A stretch of DNA of 64,000 nt from an uncultured Pseudomonadota bacterium (GCA_903928445.1 CAIYRB010000084.1:1-64000); one strand, 5' to 3'. Positions 8,676 through 17,918 are shown, counted from the first letter of the stretch. The notes: generated by a model from the sequence alone, not told the origin. Made by a program: numbers and translations.

Positions 8676-8924
8676 ATGAGTGATGAGCCTGGAAAAACCC
8701 CCGCTGAACTGGCCGAGGAGCGGATAAGGGCCATGGCCAAGGTCGTATGTATCTGCAAAGGCATCACCTTAGGCCGGGTGCTGAAAGGACTGCAGGGGGC
8801 GGAAACAGTCGCCGACGTCAATCGCTGCGTTGGCACCGGCAGCGGCGGCTGCCAGGGCGAACGCTGTGGCCCACGCATCAAAATGCTGCTGAAGAAGATG
8901 AAGGAAGCTAAGGCGCAGGGATAA
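8676..8924 (+). CDS. BFD-like [2Fe-2S] protein
   Basis: 82 residues. The Cys pattern VCICKG ... RCVGTGSGGCQGERCG matches the BFD-like (bacterioferritin-associated ferredoxin/NirB-type) domain: C-x-C, about 30 residues, then spaced Cys. The N-terminal extension is acidic and charged. It likely binds a small Fe-S cluster and transfers electrons or senses iron; no bacterioferritin or nitrite reductase gene lies nearby to fix its partner. AAGGA stands seven bases upstream of the ATG, 10 bp after the CPBP gene. Its 3' end overlaps the convergent gmhB-like gene by 17 bp. Confidence 0.8.
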   Translation: MSDEPGKTPAELAEERIRAMAKVVCICKGITLGRVLKGLQGAETVADVNRCVGTGSGGCQGERCGPRIKMLLKKMKEAKAQG

Positions 8925-9486
8925 GCGCCGGCACTTCGGCTAGGCTGCTAACCCACGATAGGGCCAATGGATGCTTGACTAGGCCTGGGGCAAGAACCTG
9001 GATCCCTTTGACACCAGCACGAACGGCGCACTCTATGTCGTCATAACGGTCGCCAACCAGGTAGCTACCCTCCAGCTGTATGCCATAATCAAACTGTGCC
9101 TGGAGCACCATACCGGGTTCAGGTTTGCGCCAAGACGAGACCTTGGTGAACGACGCCACCGTGCCTTCAGGGTGGTATGGACAATAATAGAAAGCATCGA
9201 TCCCGGTCCCGTGCTCCTCGCGTAAGCGCTGATCCAAGGCGTGATTGAAGTCGTCAACCTGCTGCGTTGAGAACAGCCCGCGGGCTACGCCAGATTGATT
9301 ACTGACTACGATCAACAAAAAACCGCGCTGCTTTAGGAGCTTCAATGCCCATGCAGCGCCGGAAATGAGCCGTAGTTTAGCCACCTCAAAGGTATAGCCA
9401 GAGTCTTCGTTAAGGACCCCGTCACGATCGAGAAACACAGCTGGACGCTGCAAGTTGGGTGGCTGTCCTTTAGGCAGACTTGCCAT
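8908..9486 (-). CDS. gmhB: HAD-family heptose-bisphosphate phosphatase, GmhB-like
   Basis: 192 residues. HAD motif I FLDRDGVLN, motif II VVSNQSGVARG, and the motif III/IV region SWRKPEPGM ... LVGDRYDDIECA place it with GmhB and histidinol-phosphatases; GmhB removes the 7-phosphate in ADP-heptose synthesis for LPS. E. coli GmhB binds structural zinc with CxH and CxC. Here the CPYH half is kept but the CxC is replaced (KVSSWRKP), so the zinc site is probably lost or altered. The ATG has AAGGAACTG upstream and overlaps the preceding 96-residue gene by 17 bp. Histidinol-phosphatase activity is an alternative. Confidence 0.8.
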   Translation of the reverse strand: MASLPKGQPPNLQRPAVFLDRDGVLNEDSGYTFEVAKLRLISGAAWALKLLKQRGFLLIVVSNQSGVARGLFSTQQVDDFNHALDQRLREEHGTGIDAFYYCPYHPEGTVASFTKVSSWRKPEPGMVLQAQFDYGIQLEGSYLVGDRYDDIECAVRAGVKGIQVLAPGLVKHPLALSWVSSLAEVPALIPAP

Positions 9487-9760
9487 CGATCAGTTCCTTG
9501 AGGACAACGCGTTCTTTTTCACCGACTACATAGGTGGCAATCTTTTTCATAATCTTGTGCGTTAATTCGAGCGCCTGGACTTGGTCCTCTCCGGACGCCG
9601 TCAAGTACTCAAGGTCCTTGAAGAGCTTCTCCATGGCCCAGTAAACATCAAGGGGCAGTAGGCATTCAAAGCTTAAATCGCCACCCTTGGTGTTAGTGCC
9701 CTCGAGTTTTTTTGACGCGAGGAACATCTGTTTTCCACAAACGAGGAATTTGCGGATCAC
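9470..9760 (-). CDS. conserved-looking hypothetical protein, 96 aa
   Basis: Starts with GTG at 9760, preceded by AAGGGG at a good distance; that SD lies across the stop of the upstream gene only five bases away. The product is 96 residues, soluble, with no signal peptide, and mostly predicted helical (VYWAMEKLFKDLEYL, QALELTHKIMKKIATYV). No known family is recognised. It is sandwiched in a three-gene operon between the Lys/Ala-tailed protein and gmhB, overlapping gmhB by 17 bp. Confidence 0.7.
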   Translation of the reverse strand: MIRKFLVCGKQMFLASKKLEGTNTKGGDLSFECLLPLDVYWAMEKLFKDLEYLTASGEDQVQALELTHKIMKKIATYVVGEKERVVLKELIDGKSA

Positions 9761-9764
9761 AGCA

Positions 9765-10406
9765 CTACCCCTTCGATTTCGCCTTGGCCTTAGGAGCAGT
9801 TGCCTTGGCCTTGGAGTTTGCGGCAGCCTCCTTAACCTTAGGCTTCGCTGCGGCTTCCTTGGCCTTAGGCTTTGCAGTCGTCTCTTTAGCCGCGGTCGTT
9901 TTAGCTTTAGCTTTGCTTGGCGCGACGTCCTCGCTGTCTACTTTTTCCTTGGATTCCTTAGCCTTGGCGGGTGCTTTAGCCGCTTTCGGCGCGACGGTGT
10001 CGGCTTCGTCAGCGACCTCCTGCGCCTTCGTCGGCTTAGCTTTCGTACCAGAAGCTTTAAGTTCACCCTTAGTGGTCTTAACTTCAGCCGCAGGCTTGAC
10101 TGGCGCCTTGACCGCAGGAGCAGATTTAGGATCCGCACCGTCGCCGTCTTTAGCTGCTAGATCCATTTCATGATGGACGGTCCGATAGAGCCGGGTCCAA
10201 ACCGACGTATCCTTTCGCAGCCAGGCCTCAAAGAGTTTACGCGCGGGTCGGTTGACCAAGGCCTCGGAGCGAAAGTAGGCGCTGAAATCGACGGGTTTAG
10301 TCAGCGCTTTGAGCTGGTGTACGTGATGCGGCAGAATCAGAAGTTCTGAGCCACGGGCGCGCAATACGATGGTTTCATGGTCCGCGAGAATCTCGACTGG
10401 TAACAC
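9765..10406 (-). CDS. protein with histone-H1-like Lys/Ala-rich C-terminal tail
   Basis: 213 residues from a GTG at 10406 with GAGGTAAGG upstream. Residues 1-85 are a small globular region with no family I recognise (HHVHQLKALTKPVDFSAYF, FEAWLRKDTSVWTRLY). From about residue 88 onward the protein is a low-complexity tail dominated by Lys, Ala, Pro, Thr and Glu, with repeated KAKEAAAKPK-type units that recall eukaryotic H1 or bacterial Hc1/AlgP-like tails. It may bind DNA or another polyanion, or act as a flexible linker. It is first of a tight operon with the 96-residue protein and gmhB. Confidence 0.75.
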   Translation of the reverse strand: MLPVEILADHETIVLRARGSELLILPHHVHQLKALTKPVDFSAYFRSEALVNRPARKLFEAWLRKDTSVWTRLYRTVHHEMDLAAKDGDGADPKSAPAVKAPVKPAAEVKTTKGELKASGTKAKPTKAQEVADEADTVAPKAAKAPAKAKESKEKVDSEDVAPSKAKAKTTAAKETTAKPKAKEAAAKPKVKEAAANSKAKATAPKAKAKSKG

Positions 10407-10543
10407 GTGGCCTTACCTCAACCTGAAGCTGCTTTCATTGGCCCCGACTCGCGAACTCGACCTGAGACCTGGATGAGTCTGGGGATACAGAACGAAATCA
10501 TACCGACCTTAGCCAGTAAAGGCCAGTGCAACATGGGACGCCA

Positions 10544-11314
10544 TTAAGCCTTGCGCGACTTGCAGTCAGCGGCATCGCCGGAAAAAGCGCCCTCCGCCTC
10601 CAGAGCCGCAGCCGCCCGGTGCCTGGCGCGAAAGACCTCAAAGGGATAGGACTCTTTGATCCCTTTCGGGCTGTAGCCAATCGCCTTTTTCATAAAAAAG
10701 CCCTTGAGTACTGTGAGCAGCTTAGCTAGGTCTGCGCTAGCTTCGGGAGCAACTTCAAGGTTGGTGCAGTCGATGATCAAACTCCATTTGGAGTGCCACT
10801 GCATCAGATTGTTCATCAACTTGGAACGCAAGATCTGCAGCTGCTCCTTGGTTACCAGGACCACAGGTTCAGAGAAGTTGAGTTCAATGACGTGCTGTTG
10901 AAAATGATTTTGCAGCTGGATGGTGGAACGGAAGTCGCTTGGTGCCCGATCTTTCGGTGTCCGCACGCCGAGGTCCAGGGCCGCGTCTTCGGCGCTGCCA
11001 AGAACAGGAAACGGAAGCTGGTCATAGCCGCGATCCACCGCGCCCCCGAATCCAACGATCTTTCGAAGAAAAAAGCCATGAAAAAACTTGACCATAAGGT
11101 CTAGGGCCTGACGCACCTCGGGAGCATCGCCGATCTCCAGGTTGCGGCAATCGACAAGCACTTTATAAGGCGAATGCCAGGAACTCAAAGCCCCCATCCA
11201 GGCGCTACGCCATGCCTGTACGTCGGCCTTGGTGGCTAAATGAGTCGGTTCGGGAAAGGATTGGCTCATCAGCTTGTGCTGATAGTCGTGCTCGAACTGA
11301 ACGATGATGGGCAT
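10544..11314 (-). CDS. hypothetical protein with internal duplication (STAS-like halves)
   Basis: 256 residues, soluble. The protein consists of two similar halves, about 5-120 and 130-245. Each has an acidic Phe-Glu/Leu strand, a WxSxxKxLxDCxNLE core (SPYKVLVDCRNLE versus SKWSLIIDCTNLE), a helix ending GFFxRK or GFFMKK, and a PFPV/PFEVF strand followed by AxAAL. The strand-helix pattern with a central DCxNLE loop resembles STAS or anti-sigma-antagonist folds, but I do not claim that family. Only a weak SD precedes the ATG. It lies alone between two transcription units. Confidence 0.7.
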   Translation of the reverse strand: MPIIVQFEHDYQHKLMSQSFPEPTHLATKADVQAWRSAWMGALSSWHSPYKVLVDCRNLEIGDAPEVRQALDLMVKFFHGFFLRKIVGFGGAVDRGYDQLPFPVLGSAEDAALDLGVRTPKDRAPSDFRSTIQLQNHFQQHVIELNFSEPVVLVTKEQLQILRSKLMNNLMQWHSKWSLIIDCTNLEVAPEASADLAKLLTVLKGFFMKKAIGYSPKGIKESYPFEVFRARHRAAAALEAEGAFSGDAADCKSRKA

Positions 11315-11363
11315 CTTGAAACTCTAGTGTATAGCGACCGTGATCTTGTTGACACCCCCCGCA

Positions 11364-12593
11364 TCAGCGCAGGGCGTCGTTGATATCTGAGCGCAGATCG
11401 TCGATTGCATGACCCCCGACGACCTTGTGACCGTTGATATAGATGGTCGGCGTGGAGTCCAGGCCAAGTCGGTTACCAACGGCGATGTCGTCTTGAATTT
11501 TAAGTAGCAGATCCTTGTTGGTCCAACAGGCTTCGATCTGGTCCGAGGTTAGGCCAATCTTCTGAGCCCACTCCTTCAGGCGAAGGTTGTTGATATCCAT
11601 TTGATTGCCATAGACCAGGTCATGATAGGGCCAGAATTTCCCGTATTGACCGGCACAACGCGCCATCACTGCCGCCTTGCACGAGAATTCGTGCATTTTC
11701 TGCTGGATGGCGCTGTTGCAGGAGTTATCCAGAGCGTAGTTGCGAAAGACAAAGAGTACTCGATCGCCGAATTCCTTGTGCAGCTGCTCGGTGTCTTTGG
11801 ACAGCGCCCTACAGGCCGGGCACTGGAAGTCGGCGAACTCTTGAACCACAACGGGGGCGCCGTCGCCCCCCTTGCGATAATCCTCACCAAGACCGGCGTA
11901 GGCTGACTTGCTCAGCGGGATGTCCTCGGCTTTGGGTGCCAGCCTCAAGTCTGCCGGTTTAAAGCTGGTCGCCGACTGCGGCACATCGAGGTGTTCGGGT
12001 TGATGTGCGGGCTTTAGGAAATTGTAACCAGCGATGACGATGCCGCAGGCTACTCCCGCAGTCGTCAGGCCATTGAATGCGGATTTGCTAGTGATACCCG
12101 GCGGGACTAACTCGCGGCGTCCAGCGACAAGGACCCCGAGCTGTAAAAACGTCACGACGTAGACGCCAATGCAGACGAGGCAATAGGTCCCAAGGGCGAC
12201 GAAACTAATCCCTCCGAGCCCGACTGAGGTCAAAACCCCAATGATCACCAGGACGCTGTAACCATGCAGGTGCTCCGCAGCGGCTTTGTTACCCGCTAAA
12301 GCTACCAGCAGCAGCAAGGCCAACGCCGCAAAGTAACTCATGCCGAAGACCCCGAGAGGAATGCCCAGGACCTCGCTATATTTACTGAGGGCCGTCTCAT
12401 CACAAGAGAAGGTCGCATTGATATTGCATCCAGCATCGGTGTGGCCTGCAGCATGGACCTGGAGGTGATGAAGCGTTGAATAGATGCTTAAAGCAATGCC
12501 GAGGACCGCTAAAACCAAGCTTGCGAACAACCATGGACGGCGTGAACCGGTAGAAATGGGCGAATTTGGCTGCTGAAATTGATTTTGCGTCAT
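11364..12593 (-). CDS. VKOR-DsbA fusion: vitamin K epoxide reductase plus thioredoxin-like disulfide oxidase
   Basis: 409 residues. Residues 20-190 are a membrane VKOR domain with about five helices, loop cysteines Cys56 and Cys64 and the quinone-side C138-LV-C141 pair. Residues 240-409 form a periplasmic DsbA/Thioredoxin_4 domain with the active site C258-PA-C261 and a cis-Pro region STPTIYING. Together they would introduce disulfides into exported proteins and pass electrons to quinone, replacing DsbA plus DsbB in one chain. That suits the many Cys-containing exported proteins in this window. GAGG lies five bases before the ATG. Extra cysteines (DNSCNSA, EFSCKAA, ARCAG) occur in the helical insert. 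Confidence 0.9.
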   Translation of the reverse strand: MTQNQFQQPNSPISTGSRRPWLFASLVLAVLGIALSIYSTLHHLQVHAAGHTDAGCNINATFSCDETALSKYSEVLGIPLGVFGMSYFAALALLLLVALAGNKAAAEHLHGYSVLVIIGVLTSVGLGGISFVALGTYCLVCIGVYVVTFLQLGVLVAGRRELVPPGITSKSAFNGLTTAGVACGIVIAGYNFLKPAHQPEHLDVPQSATSFKPADLRLAPKAEDIPLSKSAYAGLGEDYRKGGDGAPVVVQEFADFQCPACRALSKDTEQLHKEFGDRVLFVFRNYALDNSCNSAIQQKMHEFSCKAAVMARCAGQYGKFWPYHDLVYGNQMDINNLRLKEWAQKIGLTSDQIEACWTNKDLLLKIQDDIAVGNRLGLDSTPTIYINGHKVVGGHAIDDLRSDINDALR

Positions 12594-12621
12594 CTTGGCC
12601 TCAGGCGAGGAGCAATTGATG

Positions 12622-12653
12622 TTGACATGCCGCCACTTCAGGAGGCATATACT
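12622..12653 (+). promoter_or_regulatory. candidate promoter of tRNA-Ala
   Basis: A perfect -35 TTGACA (12622-12627) is followed by -10 candidates CATATA (12646-12651, 18-base spacer) or TATACT (12648-12653, 20-base spacer). The mature tRNA begins about 20 bases beyond. Confidence 0.5.
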
Positions 12654-12672
12654 TCCGACGTTTCGGGTTCTT

Positions 12673-12748
12673 GGGGGTATAGCTCAGTTGGTAGAGCGTC
12701 GCAATGGCATTGCGAAGGTCATCGGTTCGAGACCGTTTACCTCCACCA
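12673..12748 (+). tRNA. tRNA-Ala, anticodon GGC
   Basis: 76 nt with encoded CCA. Acceptor GGGGGTA pairs with TACCTCC with a G-T wobble; the D arm is GCTCAGTTGGTAGAGC; the anticodon stem TCGCA/TGCGA encloses loop ATGGCAT, giving anticodon GGC (reads GCC/GCU alanine codons). The T arm has GGTTCGAGACC with one weak pair (T-T) in the stem. It is a single gene, not part of an rRNA operon in this window. Confidence 0.95.
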
Positions 12749-12790
12749 TTCTTCCTGAAAAGGAAGTGGTTAGAACGTGCGATAGCGAAC

Positions 12791-12833
12791 AGAAGGCGAT
12801 TGGCTCAGAGGTATACCTCGCCAGTCGCCTTCT
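12791..12833. terminator. long perfect hairpin downstream of tRNA-Ala
   Basis: AGAAGGCGA (12791-12799) pairs with TCGCCTTCT (12825-12833); inside it TGGC pairs with GCCA around the palindrome GAGGTATACCTC. The nested stem is exceptionally stable. It lies 42 bp after the tRNA and about 50 bp beyond the stop of the convergent 93-residue gene, so a bidirectional terminator or RNA-processing site is likely. The following bases are only moderately T-rich. Confidence 0.55.
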
Positions 12834-12885
12834 GATTTCAACCTGATTGGGAAGGGCGCTTGCCCCCCTGGTCGTCTGCTGAATT

Positions 12886-13167
12886 CTAGACGCCCTTCGG
12901 CACGGCTCGCGTTGCATCTTTGCTATGTTTGGCCTTCAGATAAACGGTCAGTCCACCGCCGACAAGGATGCCCAGGATAAGACCGATCGTCTGGGATTTG
13001 ATCAAGGCCTGCATCGACCAGTTGGCGGCTGGCTCGCAGTTCGTGCCAAAGCTAATCGGCGCACTGATCAACAGTCGGCTCACCGACGGGGCGATCAAGG
13101 TCATGAGTAGGGCGCCGAGCAGGCCCCATGACAACGTCATTTGAAGAAACTTAGTGACTGAAGACAT
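12886..13167 (-). CDS. small membrane protein, 93 aa, unknown
   Basis: Two hydrophobic segments (about 10-35 and 58-82) flank a loop containing one Cys (GTNCEPAANW). The C-terminus is basic. No family is recognised. AGGAG stands seven bases before the ATG. The gene begins 26 bp after the class III alcohol dehydrogenase stop and on the same strand, so it is probably co-transcribed. Whether it works with that enzyme is unknown. Confidence 0.65.
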   Translation of the reverse strand: MSSVTKFLQMTLSWGLLGALLMTLIAPSVSRLLISAPISFGTNCEPAANWSMQALIKSQTIGLILGILVGGGLTVYLKAKHSKDATRAVPKGV

Positions 13168-13193
13168 CGCAATACTCCTGTGAAGGTTCGCAA

Positions 13194-14312
<1,119 letters not shown>

Positions 14313-14384
14313 TTAGCATGCACATAGATGGAAGGATGGATGGGTGGGTGACATCCGCATCGTTCTCGACTCTCCAACCACTGA

Positions 14385-14600
14385 TCATGCCTGGATGACC
14401 GCGCTACCGCCATCGATGATCTCAATGCGGTCGCCAATCGACAGCTGCTTTCTTTTGCGCAGTTCGATGTCTCCGTTCACCAGAACCTTGGCGGCACCGA
14501 TCAACAGCTTGGCCTCGCCACCAGTGTCGGCCAGTCCTGCTACCTTCAAGGCTTGAGCTAAAGTGATTCCACGCTCGCCGATATGCACGATCTCTGACAT
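14385..14600 (-). CDS. small S4-domain RNA-binding protein
   Basis: 71 residues, essentially one S4 domain: ITLAQALKVAGLADTGGEAKLLI, then VLVNGDIELRKRKQLSIGDRIEI. This is the YbcJ/YaaA-type stand-alone S4 fold that binds structured RNA, often rRNA. AAGGA precedes the ATG by eight bases. It is 81 bp before frmA and 150 bp after the MFS gene on the same strand. Confidence 0.85.
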   Translation of the reverse strand: MSEIVHIGERGITLAQALKVAGLADTGGEAKLLIGAAKVLVNGDIELRKRKQLSIGDRIEIIDGGSAVIQA

Positions 14601-14749
14601 GAGCAGGGTCCTTTAGGTAAGAGCATTGGGGTCTGCTAGGGCCGACGCCTTGTTCGGCGTGGGCGGCGACCAAGCAGATAGCACGAGGCGACCATTGCCG
14701 CAACCGTCAGACCCTCTTTGAATACGGTAACTACCTGCCACTACATAAC

Positions 14750-15898
14750 TTAATGGCGCATATAGCGATAGCCAACCTGGATCATCAACACCGCAACCGC
14801 AGCGACCCCACCGGTGACGCAAAGCACCAAGCCAAGGTGACCTTGGGCGACGAGCCCTCCCAATGGCAGGACGGCAAGGGCACACAGGGCCCTATCGAGG
14901 ATCGACTCGAGTGACAGCAGTGTGGCTCGCTGGCGGGAGTCGCTAATGGCGTCGTTGAGCAGCTGCTTTTGCACCGGGAAGGCCACGCCAGCGGCCAGCG
15001 AAAAGAGGCAGAACGCGGCAAGGGTGCCAATTTGACCCGAAGCCGCAACGATCGTGAGCGCGGCACTTAATGTGATCGTCGCCAACGTGACCACGGTCAG
15101 ATCAGTGAAGTGACGGCGCAAATATGGTGCGATTTTTGCGCCCACCGCTTCAAAAACCGTCATCAACGACATGCTCCAACCAAACGCCGTCACATCAAAT
15201 GCTTTGGCCGTCAGGATGGGTTGGTACAGATTGACCTGCAACACCCGAACCATGACAAAAATACCGACTCCCTGCAGCATCAGCAAGGCGAGTTGACTAT
15301 TGAGACACGAGGCCCATGCTCGCAGCGACCTTTTGCTGGTCGTCACAGGAATGCTTACGCTAGGCATGAACACCGCGATGACTAAGGAAAAGCCGGCGTT
15401 GATGGCGGAAATCCAGTACGGGGATGTAATCTGCCAGGCCATCAGCCAGCCGACCGCAGCCCAGGCGGCGATCCGACCAATTAAAGAATAAAATCGCGCG
15501 TCAGCTTCGACTTTTTTGTAAATTTCGCTGGCGTTCTCGGCCTTCAGATATTCATAGAGATAGGCGCTAGACGCACCTGAAATCAGTGATCTAGCCAAGG
15601 CTATCGCGAGGAAGTGGTAGAGAAAACTGGTGTAGCCGGCGTCGATGATCGGTAAGAGGTTCGCCGCCGTGAGCATGGCGGCTCCAAGCAGCATGCTACA
15701 GCGGTAGCCAAACCGATCGGCAATGTATCCTGTGGGGATTTCAAATAGGCAAAAAGCCACGTAGTAGATGCTTTGGATACCGAAGATCTGCGGGTCGCTG
15801 AGGCCCATTTGCCGTTGAAACGTGTAAAATATCGGCACCCACAGCAGCAGGTTGAAGAAAAATTGAAAGGCGATATAGAGCCGGACGACACGTGGCAT
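14750..15898 (-). CDS. major facilitator superfamily transporter
   Basis: 382 residues with about 11-12 hydrophobic segments. The MFS motif between TM2 and TM3 is visible as GYIADRFGYRCSMLLGA; a second Arg-rich cytoplasmic loop is DSRQRATLLSLES. The fold suggests proton-linked solute or drug transport, but the substrate is not predictable. It starts four bases after the dikinase stop with AAGG eight bases upstream of the ATG, so the two genes are one transcription unit and may share a substrate or pathway. Confidence 0.85.
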   Translation of the reverse strand: MPRVVRLYIAFQFFFNLLLWVPIFYTFQRQMGLSDPQIFGIQSIYYVAFCLFEIPTGYIADRFGYRCSMLLGAAMLTAANLLPIIDAGYTSFLYHFLAIALARSLISGASSAYLYEYLKAENASEIYKKVEADARFYSLIGRIAAWAAVGWLMAWQITSPYWISAINAGFSLVIAVFMPSVSIPVTTSKRSLRAWASCLNSQLALLMLQGVGIFVMVRVLQVNLYQPILTAKAFDVTAFGWSMSLMTVFEAVGAKIAPYLRRHFTDLTVVTLATITLSAALTIVAASGQIGTLAAFCLFSLAAGVAFPVQKQLLNDAISDSRQRATLLSLESILDRALCALAVLPLGGLVAQGHLGLVLCVTGGVAAVAVLMIQVGYRYMRH

Positions 15899-15902
15899 CA
15901 GA

Positions 15903-17918
15903 CTAGACCTTATACGGGCGTAGCTGCAGCAAGTAGAGCTGGTTGCCTTGGGCTGACCACTCGATATCGACTGGCGTAGAAAAAGCGTAGTCTTGCGAGA
16001 AATGCGACTGCAGCAGACGACCGCAGAACGCTAAGCGCTGTAGCAGCTGTTCTTGCATCTCGCTAAGTTCATTCCCTTCGCTCTTGGCAAGGGTTCGCCC
16101 GCCACCTTCGACGGTATTATATAGGTACTGGCTTGGCATGCTCTTCCCTGCCACCACCTCGGTTGCCGACTTTGCAGAGACATTGATATAGACGTTGCGA
16201 AAGTCAGACGTTGGATCGGCAGGGTTGGTGGTAACCATCACGCCGCCCATATTGCCCTGCACTTCTTCTTGGATGATGACACCCATGTAGCAGTCATCGA
16301 GAGAAATACCAACTTCTTGGCGCAAGCGAACGCTGCGAGGCGACACCAATGAGCCCCAAACTTCTTTGATGCTCTCAAATATTTTGTCGGCAGTCGTAAC
16401 GTGGTTGAATGATTCGTAGATGCCGGCGGCTGAGAAGTCCTTTAAGTCCTCGGCATTTGATGAGCTGCGGACAACAAAGCTGCGCACTCCGGCCAGATAG
16501 TTTGCAATTTGCTCGTCGATGCATTCGCGCAATTTATCGCTCATGCGGGTAGTACGAATCAGGCGCTGCAATTCGAGGCATAAAGAATCGATCTCTTTGG
16601 CACCTAGCTCCAATGCCATCTTCAGTCGGCCGATGGCCTGTTGAATTCGCCAGGAAGATTGCAGAAATTCAACCTGCAAGGAAAACGGTAGGGCAATGCC
16701 CCGAGGCACCTGAAGATACGAGACCAAGTACTGCCACGCCTTCTCGCCTAGATTATGACCGCTTTTGCCTTCGACTTCGGCGCTGAGGTATGGCAGCAGG
16801 TCGGCGCGAGCGGTGCGCGGCACCCGGTAGAAGCCCGTCAGGCGCGCCGACCCCTGGTCAAGGACATGGACCAATTCGCCGAGATTCGCTGCCTTTGTGC
16901 CAAAGCGGTAGCGGTCGGTCATCCGCAAACGACTAAGGGGCATGATTGCAGTGTTTTCTGTCTCTGGTAGTTCGAGGCGGACCCGGTGCACACTCCACGC
17001 CGGACGCTCGGGTGGCGATGCTGGAGCTGCTGCCTTTTCAAGAAGGATACTTGAAGCTTTGCTTTCGACTGCGTAGCGCACCCATTGACCGTCTAAGCCC
17101 TGATCCATGATCATGGCGCGTGCGTTGACTTGGACGGCGTTAGGGATCCCCCAGCCACATGCCAATACGTTGGTGTGCGATAATGGTGTGGTGTGTGCCG
17201 AGTTGATAAGGCCCGAGACGCGGGGAATGTCATCTGGAACACGGTCCATACAAATAATGTCGTACCACTTCAAGGTGTGGCCATCGCGGCGATAGGTCTC
17301 CGCCGTGAAAAGTCGGAGTCGCCCCTGTGCCTCACCGGCATTGAGTAGGACAAAATCCTGGGTCGCATACAGCTCATGGTTGTAAAGGCGCGGTAGAATC
17401 TGGCTGTCCAGACCCCGCACGATGCTCTCCTGATGATGATTTGCCGGTTTAAAAAACAACGGCAGGGTCGGGTCCAGGCTTTGTTTTAGCAGCTCATAGA
17501 AGGCAACTAGAATCGCCTTACCCATGGTGTCGATTTCGACGGTCTCAAGGGTAAAGAACTGTTCACCATCACGTTTCTGCAAGGCGACGATGCCAAGCAC
17601 GTAAGGGCGATCGTCGCGCAAATAAACCTGCTTATTGAAGTCGTCGATTTGACCGCGGATCTCACCTACTGGTAAGCCCATGATCCGCTCACCGATATAG
17701 TCCGCGTGAAACTGGTATTCGCGCGCGTTGATAAAATGCAAGCGGTTGTTACTACGCTCAACAACAACCTTGACGAAGGGGCAGCCAGCCATGTGTCCAG
17801 CTAGCTGGTGAAATGCTAACAACGACAGCTTGGAGTCCGGAGAGCCGCCGTCGATCAGGTAGCTGACGTCTTTGGAGTGATCGGAACCAGCATTAGGTTG
17901 TGGGGCAGCAGTGGTCAA
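15903..17918 (-). CDS. pyruvate-phosphate-dikinase/GWD-type dikinase, His domain before ATP-grasp
   Basis: 671 residues from a TTG start (an ATG is absent nearby, so the start is uncertain). Residues 1-210 are unrecognised. A phospho-histidine motif lies at about 245-260 (TTPLSHTNVLACGWGIPNA, His248). The C-terminal half is a PPDK_N-type ATP-grasp: GTKAANLGEL, FVVRSSSNAEDLKDFSAAGIYES, IIQEEVQG, and the end VDIEWSAQGNQLYLLQLRP. No PEP-binding TIM barrel follows. Order and absence match glucan water dikinases rather than PEP synthase, so transfer of the beta-phosphate to a glucan or other acceptor is possible. It overlaps no gene and is tightly linked to the MFS gene. Confidence 0.75.
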   Translation of the reverse strand: MTTAAPQPNAGSDHSKDVSYLIDGGSPDSKLSLLAFHQLAGHMAGCPFVKVVVERSNNRLHFINAREYQFHADYIGERIMGLPVGEIRGQIDDFNKQVYLRDDRPYVLGIVALQKRDGEQFFTLETVEIDTMGKAILVAFYELLKQSLDPTLPLFFKPANHHQESIVRGLDSQILPRLYNHELYATQDFVLLNAGEAQGRLRLFTAETYRRDGHTLKWYDIICMDRVPDDIPRVSGLINSAHTTPLSHTNVLACGWGIPNAVQVNARAMIMDQGLDGQWVRYAVESKASSILLEKAAAPASPPERPAWSVHRVRLELPETENTAIMPLSRLRMTDRYRFGTKAANLGELVHVLDQGSARLTGFYRVPRTARADLLPYLSAEVEGKSGHNLGEKAWQYLVSYLQVPRGIALPFSLQVEFLQSSWRIQQAIGRLKMALELGAKEIDSLCLELQRLIRTTRMSDKLRECIDEQIANYLAGVRSFVVRSSSNAEDLKDFSAAGIYESFNHVTTADKIFESIKEVWGSLVSPRSVRLRQEVGISLDDCYMGVIIQEEVQGNMGGVMVTTNPADPTSDFRNVYINVSAKSATEVVAGKSMPSQYLYNTVEGGGRTLAKSEGNELSEMQEQLLQRLAFCGRLLQSHFSQDYAFSTPVDIEWSAQGNQLYLLQLRPYKV

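Noticed and set aside
9765-10138. Lys/Ala repeat DNA as a CRISPR-like or satellite array
   Set aside because: The repetition is of imperfect short codon units in frame with a protein; there are no regular spacers.
12673-12748. tRNA-Ala as an integration site
   Set aside because: No second copy of its 3' end was seen in the window and flanking genes look chromosomal.
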